From: Boletus sp. NGJ
Lineage: Eukaryota; Basidiomycota; Agaricomycetes; Boletales; Boletaceae
DNA: 64,000 bases
Reading direction: 5' to 3'
Assembly (NCBI GenBank): GCA_019096195.1
Contig: JAGTXK010000072.1
Coordinates: 62,001-126,000, forward strand
The notes under the pieces are model-generated. The model was not told the DNA's origin. It did no database searches and saw only the letters and a program-made list of their open reading frames with translations. Positions 13,601 to 25,729 of the stretch are shown here, in pieces; positions within the stretch are counted from its first letter, which is position 1, and each line of letters begins with the position of its first letter. Made by a program: the position numbers and the translations under genes.

Positions 13601-13748
13601 TTCCTTGCCTGGCTAAACTGTTGCACCTCTGGGCAAATTCATCAGTAGTACATCTGATACATGAGAAACACCTTGGCTTACTTTGGTTTCTTGATTCACT
13701 GAGGCATAGACTGAACTTGATTAGCGAGATCTATCTCGCATTTGTTAG

Positions 13749-14935
13749 CATCAGTAAAAACAAGACTAACTGTTCAGTGCTGGACAGTACTGGACAGTAA
13801 CATAGTGCTCATAGTGAGGGTCCAACTGGATAGTGGTTTGATAGTACTATGACAGTGTCTCATAGTCTGTTCATAGTGTGGCCATAGTCTGTCATCATAT
13901 TCTCATAGTACTTTCACAGTGGTCATAGTATTCACATAGTGTCTCATAGTATTCTCATAGTACTTCCATGGTGATCATAGTGATGCCATAGTATACATAG
14001 TGCTTCCATAGTGGCTTAGCAATCCTAATCCTAATCCTAATCCTAATCCAATTTCAAGCCAATTCTAAATTCAAATTCAATCAAATATTAATTCTATCAA
14101 TTCTAATTCTAATTCTAATTCTAATTCTACTGTAATTCTAATTCTAATCCCAGTTCCAATTCCAATTCCAATTCCAATCCTAATCCCAGTCCCAATCCCA
14201 ATCCCAATCCTAATCCTAAGTCAAAAGTATACAAAATGTGTAGTCAAAATGTGTACAAAAAGTGTAGTCAAATGTGTAGTCAAATGTTGTACAAAAAGTG
14301 TAGGAAAGAGTGTAGTACAGTGTAGCAAAAATGCGCACCAAATGTAGCAAAAGTGTAGCAAACAAAGTGTAGTACAAAAAAGCAAACAAAAGTGTAGCAG
14401 AGTGTAGTACAGTGTAGTAAACAAAGTGTACCAAAAGGATAGACCTACACTCAAAAAAAATATCCAAGTCCATTTTTCCACACTCAGTGTTAAAAAAGCA
14501 GACATTATTTGCCAATGTTTGTGCCACCATTCTTATATAAACAAGCCAGACTTCAAAAACTTTTCCACACCCTCTTGTTTCTCAATTTTATCCTTCTCTA
14601 CTCATTACATAAAGTCAACACTTCACTTTGTAAATCATTAGGATTAGGATTAGGATTAGAATTGCTAAGCCACTATGGAAGCACTATGTATACTATGGCA
14701 TCACTATGATCACTATGGAAGTACTATGAGAATACTATGAGACACTATGAGAATACTATGACCACTGTGAAAGTACTATGAGAATACTATGACAGACTAT
14801 GGCCACACTATGAACAGACTATGAGACACTGTCATAGTACTATCAAACCACTATCCAGTCGGACCCTCACTATGAGCACTAGGGTACTGTCCAGTACTGG
14901 ACAGCACTGGACAGTTAGTCCTGTTTTTACTGATG
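13749..14935. mobile_element. Non-autonomous element with ~280-bp terminal inverted repeats and hexamer arrays
   Basis: Left arm 13749-14040 and right arm 14640-14935 are reverse complements with only about a dozen differences. The element opens CATCAGTAAAAACA and closes with its complement. The left arm contains about 14 copies of CATAGT at irregular short spacing, starting inside a CCAGTACTGGAC-like outer block. The interior (14220-14640) has GTGTAG-rich irregular repeats and a TATATAAAC box near 14535. No transposase is encoded; open frames here are by-products of the repeats. No clear target-site duplication is visible. A relative lies at 33807-34827. The superfamily is not determined. 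Confidence 0.8.
14021..14219. repeat. Degenerate hexamer array (CCTAAT/TTCTAA/CCAATT/CCCAAT)
   Basis: Tandem six-base units run from the left inverted repeat inward: first CCTAAT, then TTCTAA variants, then CCAATT and CCCAAT, ending with CCTAA. The complement, ATTAGG, differs by one base from the usual fungal telomere unit TTAGGG. On the right side only a short TTAGGA run is present (14640-14660). Confidence 0.85.
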
Positions 14936-15312
14936 CATACAGCAACTGTTATAATTAAGGACATTAGTAAATACATCTAGTATTCCACTGCCCAGGCTAG
15001 TTAAAAAAAATTCATTGTGTCTGAGCTAATTCAGCTTGTGCACAGGCTAATTCCCACACTGTCTGGGTGATGCAGACTGTTACTGTCCAGGCTAAATCAA
15101 CCAAGCACGAGCTAATTCTCACAATGGATTGCAAAAATAATATTTGTGCAATTTGACTGTCATACTCTGAGTCTGTACCTCCCGGCTTCAATGCCCATGT
15201 ATTTCTGTGCATCAGCCCTGACCGTACCACCTCCCAGACCACAGACACACAGACACAGAGACAGACACACCTTGACACACACACACGTACGTCCCGCGCC
15301 GTGACGTGCTCG
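14936..15312. other. Border between repeat block and gene island
   Basis: Holds repeats of GCTAATTC-like words near 15025-15115 and a CA/ACAG-rich simple repeat at about 15240-15292. CpG becomes frequent at about 15290, just before the end of the next gene. No gene seen. Confidence 0.5.
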
Positions 15313-18300
15313 TCATCCCTCCTGCCATACTTCCCGGTACATCCGCTGCCCCGACTCGAAGAGCAACAACGGGGGACAACACAACAGCGTCGTCATCCAG
15401 TACACGCCCGGCCTGTTCACCTTCTTGAGCTCATACGGCACGTGCGTGCGCCACCACTTCTCCGAGTCCTCTCCCTCTTGGTCTTGCGTGTCCGCCGCCC
15501 GTTCGTCCACCTGCATCCGCTTGATCATCTGTCCGACAGTTCCGTATACTTCGCCTGTGCGAGGATATTGGAATGGAAAATGTGAATGTGAAACAGGACG
15601 CACCCATACGATGGCCTCTGCCCTTTTCGTTATACTCGAGCTTCAACCCGTCATAATACTCGTGGCTCAGATTCCAAAACGACTGTTCGTTGACGACGGT
15701 TTCGCGCACAGACTCTGCATGATACATAGTACATCGTAGAAGAGAGTCCCTCGTACGATACAAGATGGGAAAAAAAGTGACGACGTACTGTGCGCTGCTA
15801 GGAATTTCAACAGAGTGCTCACAGCGAACACCACGTCAGCGTGCCGATCTTTGAGCAGATCCAACAGACCGTTGACGATCAGAGCGCGCAGATCCTCTAT
15901 GGACGAATCGTGAGCGATTGGTCAAGCACAAGGGTGCGATTTTCCAACTTGACCGTACCTTCTGCAGAGAGGAATCGCAAGATTTCCATGGCGATCCGTT
16001 GTACTCTCCGATGTGGAATACGCAATGCGTTCACCACGGGAGGAACCAAGCTCCGAGTCTCGCTACTTGGCAGTGCGCTCCCGTCCTCCTTGTCTGCAAG
16101 GGTGGTAAGCAGCAGATCAGGAAAGAAAGACGGGAGGAGGCCGACCAAATCCAGCGATGACGCGTAGGTAGTGTAAACCTGCATAAGTACATTCGTAGTA
16201 TTCAGAACCGACCATTTCGCGCAGCACGCCGATAGCCCCAGCTTTCAGGATGGCAGATCGCAACCGTTCTGCGAAATGCAAAAACAGTTTTACCAACACG
16301 TATCAACCCACTGATACGCGACTGACCGCATTCGAGTAGTTCGGACAGGACTTGAAGGCCATCTTCTCCACGCAGGCCGTCGAACCACCGTCGTCGAAGC
16401 ATACCCACGATATCCACACAGGCACCGGTTTCATTGTCGGATACCACCGCAGCCACGTCATCTGACCGAGCGCGAGCGAATGAACAAACATACCCTTGTT
16501 CACTGTCCACCAGGGTGACTTACCAATCTTCACGAAACGCGCCAGCGCCGAGGCAGCAGAGAGCGCAGTCGATCTCTGGTTAAGCCGAGCGACGAGGACA
16601 TGGGTCGTTTTCGCTGCCTCGATGGCCTCCATCACGGACGTCCTCAACGCTGAGTGACCTTGAGTTTCTGACCAAAAAAAAAAAAAGACGGCATGACGCC
16701 CCGCACCTTGCACCTTCCCTAGGTCTACCAAAGCCATTGTGGCACCCTCGCGCGTGCTCGGGACACGACTCTGCACTCGTTTTGCAAGTTTTTGCAGGTA
16801 ACCGGCCTGGGACAACACGCGTCGGACGTCGTCTACGTCGACAACATCAGTCACAAGAATAAATATAGAAACACACGACCATACCATATTGCCCAAACTT
16901 GACCAACGCATCACACGTTGCCTGCTTGGTCTCGTCAGAGCATCCATCGAGCACGTCAAGGAAGACGGAGAGCACTCCGAATTCGAGCATCGTCTTCCGT
17001 AGGTCATCTGTGAATTTCATGTCAACGACACGTTCCCGTCTTGATCGCTATCGTGGACGAACTGTCTGGGAGGAGGGAGCAAAGGACACGGGCAGCCGCC
17101 GGTGCGACAAAGTCGTCAAATTGCTTGACCAGTTTGAGAAGGGTAGCGACGGTGGGCCCTGTTTTCATGACCTCCCTGCCGCTATCTGCGACGTGTCAGC
17201 GGAGGGGCAAGGAACTACAGGAACACACGCACCATACTTTGCCAATCCATCCACGACACTCAACACGGAAACCAGCACAGGGTTGCCTGCCGAACGTAAC
17301 GTAAGCCTTACATGTCATCGTTCAGACCGTCTCACTTGCAATTTGAACGGAGCGCCTCGGTAATATCAGTCACCCTATCGATATCAATGAGTCTCTTGGC
17401 AAACCCGTCATCCACTGGTGTAGATTCATCATCAGGACGGGAGAGACCACAAAAGCGAAACAGTGTCGACGCACACTTCATCAACATGGACAAGGCTTGT
17501 GCGCTGTGGAAAGCAACGGTAGAAGTCCCCTCCTCGTGTTTGACGACACGTGTGCTGTCGCAAAGCTGGACGAGCAACTTCAGGTTCTCTTCGCTCATCA
17601 GTCCGTCCCTCAATTCCGTCCGCTTACAAAGGGACGGCATGTATATGCAAGCACGACGTCGATCTTGGTCGCTCTTCAAAAGTTCAGAAACGTCTCGCTT
17701 GATTTGTTCACCACGTTCGCCGGGGGTTGTCTCCAAAGGCCAATCCCATTTCAACTCGCAATAGGTGACCGCGGTGCTGAGCCGTATCAATCTATCTTTG
17801 CTCTTAAAAGAGGTATCCAGGATTTGTGTTGCATTCTCATAGTTACTGATAGCGTCCTTGCCGATATCTAGGCATGCATCGTTAAAAGCACCAAAGAAAA
17901 TGCAAGATGTGAACCTACCAAAGCTCGCCATAAAAGCCAGACGGTCTAGCGCGTCCAGGTTTGGCTGGCCTCGTTCGAGATCGTCGAGTAGCCTCTGAAC
18001 GGAACGCTCGTCGAAAATGTCCTTCTCCCACACATCGGATAGATTCTGAAGCCGCTGATGACTGGTCGCATCGTTCCAAAACATAGGCTCCGGCCACCCT
18101 TCAGGATTATTGTAGAATTGGGCATAAGGCTTGTAGTTGTTCTTGAATAGCACGGACACGTGCACCTTTTGTCCTGGCAGGATTCTCCGGGGACCCCCAA
18201 AGTGAGGTCTGGTGACGGGTGAGATGCAGCGCCTGAACGATGTTATACGACCTCACCTAAAAGTGTACCTGTCTGAATTGTAATATAGCAAACGCTTGAG

Positions 18301-19701
18301 AGGTAATAGTTCCAACGGCCACCATACGGGGTTCAGCGAAGGCGTGATTCGCCTGTTCAAGTCATCGATCTTCCACATCACGTCTGCGGGCATCATTTCC
18401 AGCCCAGCAGTGATAGCTTGACTCCGCATCCACAGCAACGGAATGTCTCCAGACTGGAGCCTCTCGTTATATCTGTTGCCACCGCCACTGGTGACGTGCA
18501 CGTCATGTTGGAGACCTCGATCAGCTGAAAGGGCAGACCTACACGTCTGAATGAGAGCCCCCAAACCAGACCTCTTTGATACGCCCGTCATCCTTATGAC
18601 TGGATCGTCCGCCATATACATACTCGGGCAAGAAATTGACACGTCGCTCGTCCAAGGCCAGGGCATGTCGGAAATAGCAAATATGTCCACAGGAAGTCGT
18701 CGTCCAAGGCAACATCCTGCTCCTGCTGAGGCCAACCGACGACACGGTGTCCCTTGAGGTCAAGATGAGCGCATGTCAAGGCCACGAGAGTTGCGAAGAG
18801 AACGCACCACACCCCAACGAAATGGATGTGAACGTTACTTCGACAGAACGTCTTCTGGAACGTTTTCGCCAACTCGGCGGACTTTGCCATTTTCTTGGAC
18901 TCTTTCTTTACAGGATGACTAACGATACTGGCGGGTCGTTCCGAGCTCGGATTGTCGTCGTCGGTTTTCGAGTACAAGTCGAATGCGCTGCGAAATGTAC
19001 CAGATGCGTGTGTACAGACTAGAGTGACGAGAAAGCTTACAATGGTATTTGTTCGTTGTTTCCTGGGAGAAGTAACCCGACCTGTTGAGTTTCAGTCAAA
19101 AGACAGCACTTGTCGGGAAACAGGCTCACTCGAGCGATCATGCCAGCCAAGGCTCGGACTTGGTAAGCACCACGCGAAAAGCCTGGAACGCGAGTAAGAC
19201 ATGCGTAGTGCCACAACACGACGACATCACTCACCGAACAAAAAGATGCTATCCCCATCTTGGTAGTTGTCAGAAAGCCAGCGGTAGGAAGCCATGATGA
19301 CCTTGTGCAAGTTCCTGCCCAAACATAAGAATTGTATATAGCATTAGAGCCTCGTGTGGATGAACGTACCGGCCGATGGCCATGTCCAGCTTATTGGACA
19401 GTTGATAACCCAGAGATGCGCCAGCAACCTTGGCGATCGCACCCAGCCCGCTGCTGTAATACGTGAGTTGCGTATCGCTCTTCGTGATATGACTGTAGAG
19501 CTCGACGATGTTCGTATTCTACGTACACAACGGAACGTGACGTTTGAGTTCAAGCCAACCGTCGAGTGTTCGCTCCATGGTTTACCTTGATCCCAAACTG
19601 GTTCGACGTGCCGTCAATGCACACCACGAGGTTTCTCGAGCTTGTCGATCCGTGATGAGGACATGCGATGGGTCGAGGAATCGGTCCCTCTTGGGCCGCC
19701 A
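15313..19701 (-). CDS. DUF2235 (Tle1-like) alpha/beta-hydrolase fused to armadillo-type repeats
   Basis: Multi-exon gene. The first exon (19701-19586) begins MAAQEGPIPRP and carries NLVVCIDGTSNQFG, the opening strand of DUF2235. Following exons give NTNIVELYSHI and YYSSGLG (19518-19370), then FLFGFSRGAYQVRALAGMIA across 19235/19182, where GFSRG is the nucleophile elbow (GxSxG). They continue with NNEQIP, GVWDTVSSVGL, RHALALDERRVNFLPEY and EVWFGGSHSDVGGGN, all hallmarks of the family. Its closing segment, GQKVHVSVLFKNNYKP, sits near 18150. Downstream exons (18130-15313) are leucine/alanine-rich helical repeats resembling armadillo repeats. They end EVWQEG and then stop at 15313. DUF2235 proteins include bacterial Tle1 phospholipase effectors; in fungi the substrate is unknown. 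Introns of 35-70 nt follow GT-AG. Exons in the C-terminal third are less certain. Confidence 0.8.
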
Positions 19702-20203
19702 TTGCAAAAAAGATGGGTCCTCTGAATATAACAGCGTTGAAGCCACTGAGTCGACGAGGGTAGGAAGCGAACGAACGAACGAACGCGGTGGAGACACCGC
19801 AAGGCGTACTGAACACGCGTATCCGCTTCTTGGACAACAACGTGCCACACTGCCAACCGAATGGAAGCTTGGGAACGGCCGACCCGAACGCTGGGCCGGC
19901 GATGCGGCATCATTTCAAGTTGGTGGCCCCACCATGTATCGGCCTGGTGCTCCCGAGGATCATCATAATGGAAGCGTCCACAGTCCTAACGCAGAGACAA
20001 CATACCAACAGATTCCATTGACAGGCCGCCAGTGCACATTTGACCGTTTTCGCTGTGCTTGACCTCTCGGCGCTAAATCGAAGCCTAAAGTTGAAAGAGC
20101 AAATGAGCTGTGTCCACAGTGACCGGATCCCATTTAGCATGATCACGGGCCGGCCAGTGTTGCCGCGGATTGATTCTCTCCCTCGACTCGGACGCTCAAC
20201 CAC
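19702..20203. promoter_or_regulatory. Shared divergent promoter region
   Basis: The roughly 500 bp between the start codons of the minus-strand DUF2235 gene and the plus-strand ADI1 gene must hold both promoters. A short (GAAC) tandem run lies near 19768. I see no recognised factor site. Confidence 0.5.
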
Positions 20204-20936
20204 ATGCGGGCCTACTACTTTGACAACATCCCAGGCGACCAGCGCCTCCCCCACGACTCCGGTACACCCGTCGACGACGCCGTTCTCGCATCCATCGGTG
20301 TCCTCCATTGGCACATCCCCATTGACACAGGCACCAGTGACTGCCCCGAAATCGCCGCCGTCGCCCGTGAGCGTGGATACAAGAACAGGGATGTCATCAC
20401 TATCACTAAAGAAGGCCTCGGCGATCTCTACGAGACAAAGCTCAAGCATTTCTACGAGGAGTACGTTTCTTTATGGTTCGGCGCTCTAGGTGGTCGAGTG
20501 CTGATGTGAGATGACGCTTTCACAGGCATATGCACGAAGACGAGGAGATCAGGTACATCCTCGAGGGAAGTGGCTTCTTTGATGTTCGCGGTAAGCCCAC
20601 GTCCACCACTGTTACTTGCTTCTTACCCTGCACGCGGCGTTGGGTTGTACGGATAGAGCATCTTGCTACCGATAAGTGGATCCGATGCGCACTCGATGCT
20701 GGTGACCTCTTGGTCCTTCCCGCTGGCATCTACCACCGCTTCACGCTCGACGAGAGGAACATGGTCAAGGCAATGAGATTGTTCCAGGCAAGCTCCCCGT
20801 CGATATGACACCGGTCGTATCTCACACTCACCTATCATCCCAGGACGAGCCCAAGTGGACGCCTTACAACAGGGACGAGGCCACAGACATCAACCCATAC
20901 AGGGTGGAATACTTGAAGAGCATTACTGTGAACTGA
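20204..20936 (+). CDS. ADI1: Acireductone dioxygenase (methionine salvage)
   Basis: Oxidises acireductone to 2-keto-4-methylthiobutyrate and formate in the methionine salvage pathway, using a bound Fe or Ni ion. It is a single cupin domain. The start [19 protein letters not shown] is typical. Metal ligands are visible in HMHEDEEIR (two His and a Glu) and in GIYHRFTLD (third His). Four exons are 20204-20460, 20526-20590, 20657-20787 and 20844-20936, giving 181 residues, the normal length, ending YLKSITVN. Introns 1 and 2 are GT-AG; intron 3 reads CAG|GCAAGC...CAG, a GC-AG intron. All catalytic residues are present, so it should be active. It is transcribed away from the DUF2235 gene. Confidence 0.95.
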
Positions 20937-21038
20937 GCCCTGATCGTATTATGTTTGTATGCTATATGTAAACGTTGAAACGTTGACCCGCACGAGTCCT
21001 CCAGGGATGCTTGTGATACCATCATAAGGTCTGAGCGT

Positions 21039-23269
21039 CTACGAGGTAGATTCAGGTGGACATTCGACCACTTCCGCCGACCCCGCCCCGGATGCTTCAA
21101 GTGATTTGTTCCATTCGACGACTTTCGGATGTGCCATGACCTGACATATTTTCGCATCACCACAATCCCCATCGAAGAGGAAGTTTGACGCACCTTCTTG
21201 GGGTCAAACCGCAGAACTTGCAACCCGTCCAGGGATGCGGCCCTAGAAAGAGCGACGTAACTCTGGCCTATACTACATTCAGTATCGGGATTTATAAACT
21301 GCCCGCCATTCTACTATCTCACCTTTTTCAAACACTTTCCCAAGGTCGACTTTTACCCGCTGGATCGTCTGACCCTGGCTTTTATGGATTGACATGGCCC
21401 AAGCGAGAATCAGGGGTATCTGTGAGAGGGAAATGTAAGCGGTCCTGGATGGTGACGGATGGAACCCACCTGCATCCGTCGTGCAAGCAATTTGCCCTCG
21501 GAATTTTCCACCCTGAACTCCTCCCTCATAACCAACACCGCTTCTTTGCCTCCCTCGGGCGTCGGAAATTCCACGAGTGGGAACACATCCTCTCCATTCT
21601 GTGATACAGGGAGCTTACCCTTGGCCTTTGATTCCCCACTCTCAACGTTCTCTTTGCCAGTGGGTCCCTCTGAGACGCCGAGCAAACCACCATCTTTGGA
21701 AACCCTAACCTTGCGCACGAACCCCGCGGTTTTTGTAGCCCCAGGCCGCTTGTTGTCGTTCTCCCCGTGAATCGCACTCATGACCTCTCGGTACCTAAAG
21801 AAGCCAATCACCTTCCCCACACATCCATTTACGAGCATTTCATCCACATTCTTGACGAGCATCACCTGGGCCCCCTTTTTGAGCTCAAGGATCCTTTCTG
21901 CGAGAATACCAGAGAGAAGACCTTGACGTTTATCGCCACCTGCAGGTGCGCTTATAGGTTTGTATGGTGCATGACCTGGACCAACTCTCGGTTCTGCGGA
22001 AGTGGGCTTTTTGGTTGCCACTGACTCCATACCCGGGGCGTTTGGAAATGAGTCATGCGCGTGGAACGTGTGAAGAGCATGGGGTAAGGCCCTGAGACGG
22101 GTAGAGTTTGCATTCGATACTTCATGCCGCATGGGGAACAGCTCTGTCGGCAGGATATTTGGCAACGATGGTGGCGGAGGCGGAAGTGGTCTCGCGAGGG
22201 ACTTGAATATTGTGCATGCATCCGCAGAAATTGTTCCATGTCGCATCTCGTTCAGAAGAGAGACAAAATCTGAACGGGTCACGAGTCCGAGGCATGCACA
22301 TGCGAGAGGAGGATACTTACGGCTATCCTTTTGACGGAATACTTTGTTCAGTATGACGGTATGCTCTATGCAGGACTTCCAAGCCTCACTTTCGAAGGCG
22401 AAGAAGACCCCTCCCTTGCACACAGGCGGGAGTTGGAAAAAATCGCCAGTGACGACGAGCTACGAGCTATGAGCTAGCGTCCTTACTCGATGAACACGCA
22501 TATACACACCTGGATGTCTCCAAAAGGCTTGTTCGTCTTCTTCCGAAGGCGGTCTGCCAATGCGGCCAGCGTGTTGAACAAGTGTCCATCGAGCATAGAA
22601 ACTGCAATAGCACCACGCTTAACATCAGAGAAATGACTGTGACAGGTACGCAGCTCACTCTCGTCGATAATCATTACTTTAATATTCTTCCATCGTTGAA
22701 GTGCAGGTTTACAAGTTTGTATACATTTTATCTGAGAGTCGATGTCGTTGTTCCCGGGTGTTACTGCACCCCAAGAATGTATTGTCATTCCTGAAGATCC
22801 GATTATTGGTTAAGCACGCTACTGAGAACGACTACACTCACCTCCGATGTTGGATGCAGCCATGCCAGTGCTCGCCGTGACGGCGATGTGGTCCGGTCTA
22901 TTGGTATGCTTGCGTTTCAACGCTGATATGATTGCTCTCAAGAGCAATGATTTCCCCGTTCCTGTAACCGTTACTATGTCGACCACCGTCGTCGAGTAAT
23001 ATACTGGCCTACGCACCTGCAGATCCCGTAAAGAACACGCTTTTCCCTTGTTCCACGACGAACTGAAGCACGCTGCGCTGTTCCTCGCTGAGCTTGGCGA
23101 CAGACGTCGTGATGTCAGTCCCACAGGTGGCACTGAGCGAGACGCGCGGGGTGAAAAAGGCATTGATCTTGGGCTGTTTGGACGGGTTACTGAGAGAGTC
23201 GGCGTCGTCGCGGTCGCTGGACTTGCGTTTCTTGGCGTTAGGTTGCTTCCGAGTCGACGTCGACGCCAT
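21039..23269 (-). CDS. PIF1: PIF1-family 5'-3' DNA helicase
   Basis: SF1B helicase that unwinds DNA at G-quadruplexes, replication forks and telomeres, in nucleus and mitochondria. Motifs in order: basic N-terminus [36 protein letters not shown]; Walker A GSAGTGKS (split by an intron near 23015); [13 protein letters not shown]; Walker B IDEISMLDG (intron inside, near 22650-22610); [27 protein letters not shown]; then [40 protein letters not shown] and the C-terminal tail ending ECPPESTS. About nine short GT-AG introns join these in frame. A low-complexity Ser/Gly/Lys insert lies around 21640. I chose the Met at 23269; an in-frame Met six codons upstream (23287) is possible. All helicase motifs are intact. 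Confidence 0.93.
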
Positions 23270-23782
23270 GGAACAGAACCAAAACAATCAAAACATCGCG
23301 ACAACGTCATATGCGTCACGTGCACTGATTTCCGCATCAGGGCGATGCCGATCCTAATATCGCTATCCTTCGCCAAGATCTCCGTCGTCCTTGGTGTAGA
23401 CGAGATTGCTTAGTCTTGCCCCCATTGACGAATCGGAAACACACAAGGAGGTACAGTGAAATGTTGACAATGTCTACGAACATGTATGGTCTTGGATTCA
23501 GAATGTCCGGACACGCTGAGACGTTATATTGAGGTTGCAGGTGGTGACTTGGAGGACACTCTCCTCGGACTCTCCAAAGTGCCATTATAACATGGTCGAT
23601 GGTTCGTGCAATCATCGTCTACCTACCTCTGACATTGATCTACTTACTGAAACCATCACTAAGCGCAGGGAAGCGTGCCACCCTGCATCACACGAGCTCT
23701 CCCCCGAACTATTTATTGCCGCGGCGATTCCACCTAAAATGCGTAGTCTTAAAGAGTGCGTGATTCTGCCCCCGTCGTTCTC
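23270..23782. other. Intergenic region between PIF1 and the secreted protein gene
   Basis: Divergent promoters of the PIF1 gene (minus) and the secreted glycoside-hydrolase-like gene (plus) must lie here. No credible gene in either strand. Confidence 0.5.
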
Positions 23783-25729
23783 ATGCGTCGACTCGCTCTC
23801 AGCCCATACCTCCTCACCGGAGCCCTCGCGCAAACATGGTGCGTGCGCCATCTTCTTCTAAAAGAGGATTTCTGGTAACGGCTCTTCAAGGTGCGGGAAG
23901 CATTACATGTCAACGCAGAGCGTCGTTGCGCCAGGTGGCAACTTCCCGCTCCCACCCGTGTCTTCACACGCCCTCCTCGCTCTCCGGTGTGCACCCGCCA
24001 TTCGGCCCTACCTCGCAGAAGACGTCTGGTCGCCTGCAGCCATTCTCATCGACGCGCCCGTCGTATACTACGAGATCGCCAACGCCGAGCCCATCCAAAT
24101 CTGTAGCAATGACACCATGCTCGACGTGACGGTCAGCCTAAACAGACGGACCATCACATCTGGGCTCGTGCCGCTGAACGCGACTGCCCATGAGTTGCCG
24201 TTTAGTCTCGTGGGTATCACCCCACAAAAGGCGGCGTACAACCTCTCCTGCGAAGCAACGTATGCGGCCGCATCACAAACGTTCTCGGCGATGACGGCAC
24301 TCTCTGTGTTACCGAACCCAACGAACGGTTCGGTGACGAAGATGGATCTTCGAACGGGTGCGTTGTTGGCTAAACCTGCTACTGGACTTGGCGGGACCTA
24401 CGAGGCTGTGTTCCCCATCGGATTCTACACGACTTATGATCCATATTTGATAACGAACCTCTCTGCAATCAATGACCTGAAAGAACAAGGGTAACTCTCC
24501 ATTCATCTGGTTCACTTTTACGTCCATGCTGACGCTTCCTTTCAGGTTCACGATCGTACGTCCACCCTCGCCAAGAGGATATCCCTGTTGACATGAGAAT
24601 AAGATACACCCAGTTCCACCATTCGACAATATAACTACGCTGAACCTTGTCCTTGACAGGATGCAAGAAGTGGGACTATACCTCATGTACGACATGCGCT
24701 TTACCTACATGAACTCCACCTCCGTCACCGAACAAGTCAACGCGATCAAGACCCGCCCTAACCTCCTCCTTTGGTACACAGGTGACGAACCCGACGGCAC
24801 GTCAGACCCCCTCAACGCGACCACGATCGCCTATGATCTCATCTACGGCCTCGACGGGTATCACCCTGTCAGTCTCGTCCTCAACTGCCAGGACTATTAC
24901 TGGTCTTCGTACACAGCCGGCACGGATGTCGTCATGCAAGACGTATACATGGTCGGGAACAATGTTACCTGGTCCAACGAGTGGAACACGACCAGCACGC
25001 CCGACTATGGTGACTGCGGCTGCGATAACTGCGTGAGCATCCCTGCAGGGGACACAGCAGCCGTGTCACCCAACTCGACGTATTATGGCGCCGAATACGT
25101 CCCTGCAAACAGCGGTATCGGGACGTACTTTGACATAAGCGATCGTGTAGCGAGCTTCAAGAATCGGTTGGAGGTGATGGGCTGGGAGCGTACCAAGTCC
25201 GTAGTGACCGTTCCCCAAGCGTTTGGTGGTGATGGCGAGTGAGTACTCCAACAGCGCTTGGCCTATACGTTGGCGTGTTACCCTAGCTGACGTTGTTTCA
25301 TTTCCTCGTATTAGGTACTGGTTGCGGGCACCGACGGGGGAAGAGTGGGTCGTGCAAAGCATCATGGGTATCAACCAGGGCGCATTGGGTGTCGTTCCAT
25401 GGGACGACCCGACGCCGGCAGATATCAAAAGCTCCGCGTCGGCGTTCGCGCTGAGCCTACCCGATATCACGCCATACTTGTTTAACCCCGCGTCAGTGCG
25501 CACGGCCTATATCGTCGGGGGGGCTTCTGTTGCGACGTGGAAAACAGGCGCACTGACGCTCGCGCTGGCGACGAACACCAACTACGTAAACCAGACTGTG
25601 AGTTGGGAGGCACTGGGTCTTGAAGGGGCTGGTGTGACGACTGTGTTTGTGAGTGGGGTCGCGGAGACAGGGCAGGGTGGGTTTACGCTGGGACCTGTGG
25701 GCTCTGGGATATTCGTGGTGGCTGCATAG
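23783..25729 (+). CDS. Secreted glycoside-hydrolase-like protein (family not assigned)
   Basis: Starts with a signal peptide, MRRLALSPYLLTGALAQT, encoded in the first exon (23783-23838). Exon 2 (23891-24491) continues WCGKHYMSTQ and VVAPGGNFPLPPV, an N-terminal beta-rich region with many N-x-S/T sites, then GGTYEAVFPIGFYTTYDPYL. Later exons give a barrel-like part with VLDRMQEVGLYLMYDMRF and LLLWYTGDEPDG, then FGGDGEYWLRAPTGEEW (intron 25239-25314) and a C-terminal beta domain ending SGIFVVAA. The layout resembles basidiomycete proteins annotated as glycoside hydrolase catalytic core; the acidic TGDEPDG is a candidate active-site loop. I cannot name a CAZy family or substrate. Donor of the third intron (near 24557) is uncertain. 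Confidence 0.75.

Noticed and set aside
13726-13742. Short palindrome GCGAGATCTATCTCGC as an origin or operator
   Set aside because: A single short palindrome beside the inverted-repeat element with no supporting context.
14021-14219. True interstitial telomere
   Set aside because: Units are ATTAGG, TTAGAA and similar mixed hexamers rather than TTAGGG, and they recur in the second copy as part of the same element.
14216-14530. Open frames of about 100 codons rich in Tyr, Thr, Phe and Leu
   Set aside because: They come from the GTGTAG-type repeats inside the inverted-repeat element and have no protein-like composition.
15240-15292. CRISPR-like or satellite repeat
   Set aside because: Only a short CA/ACAG simple repeat without spacers.
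18253-18735. Separate 160-codon gene on the minus strand
   Set aside because: It is made of two exons of the DUF2235 gene read through an intron; the family motifs join only with splicing.
19544-20062. 172-codon plus-strand ORF opposite the DUF2235 start
   Set aside because: Antisense shadow of the first exon and promoter; no family pattern.
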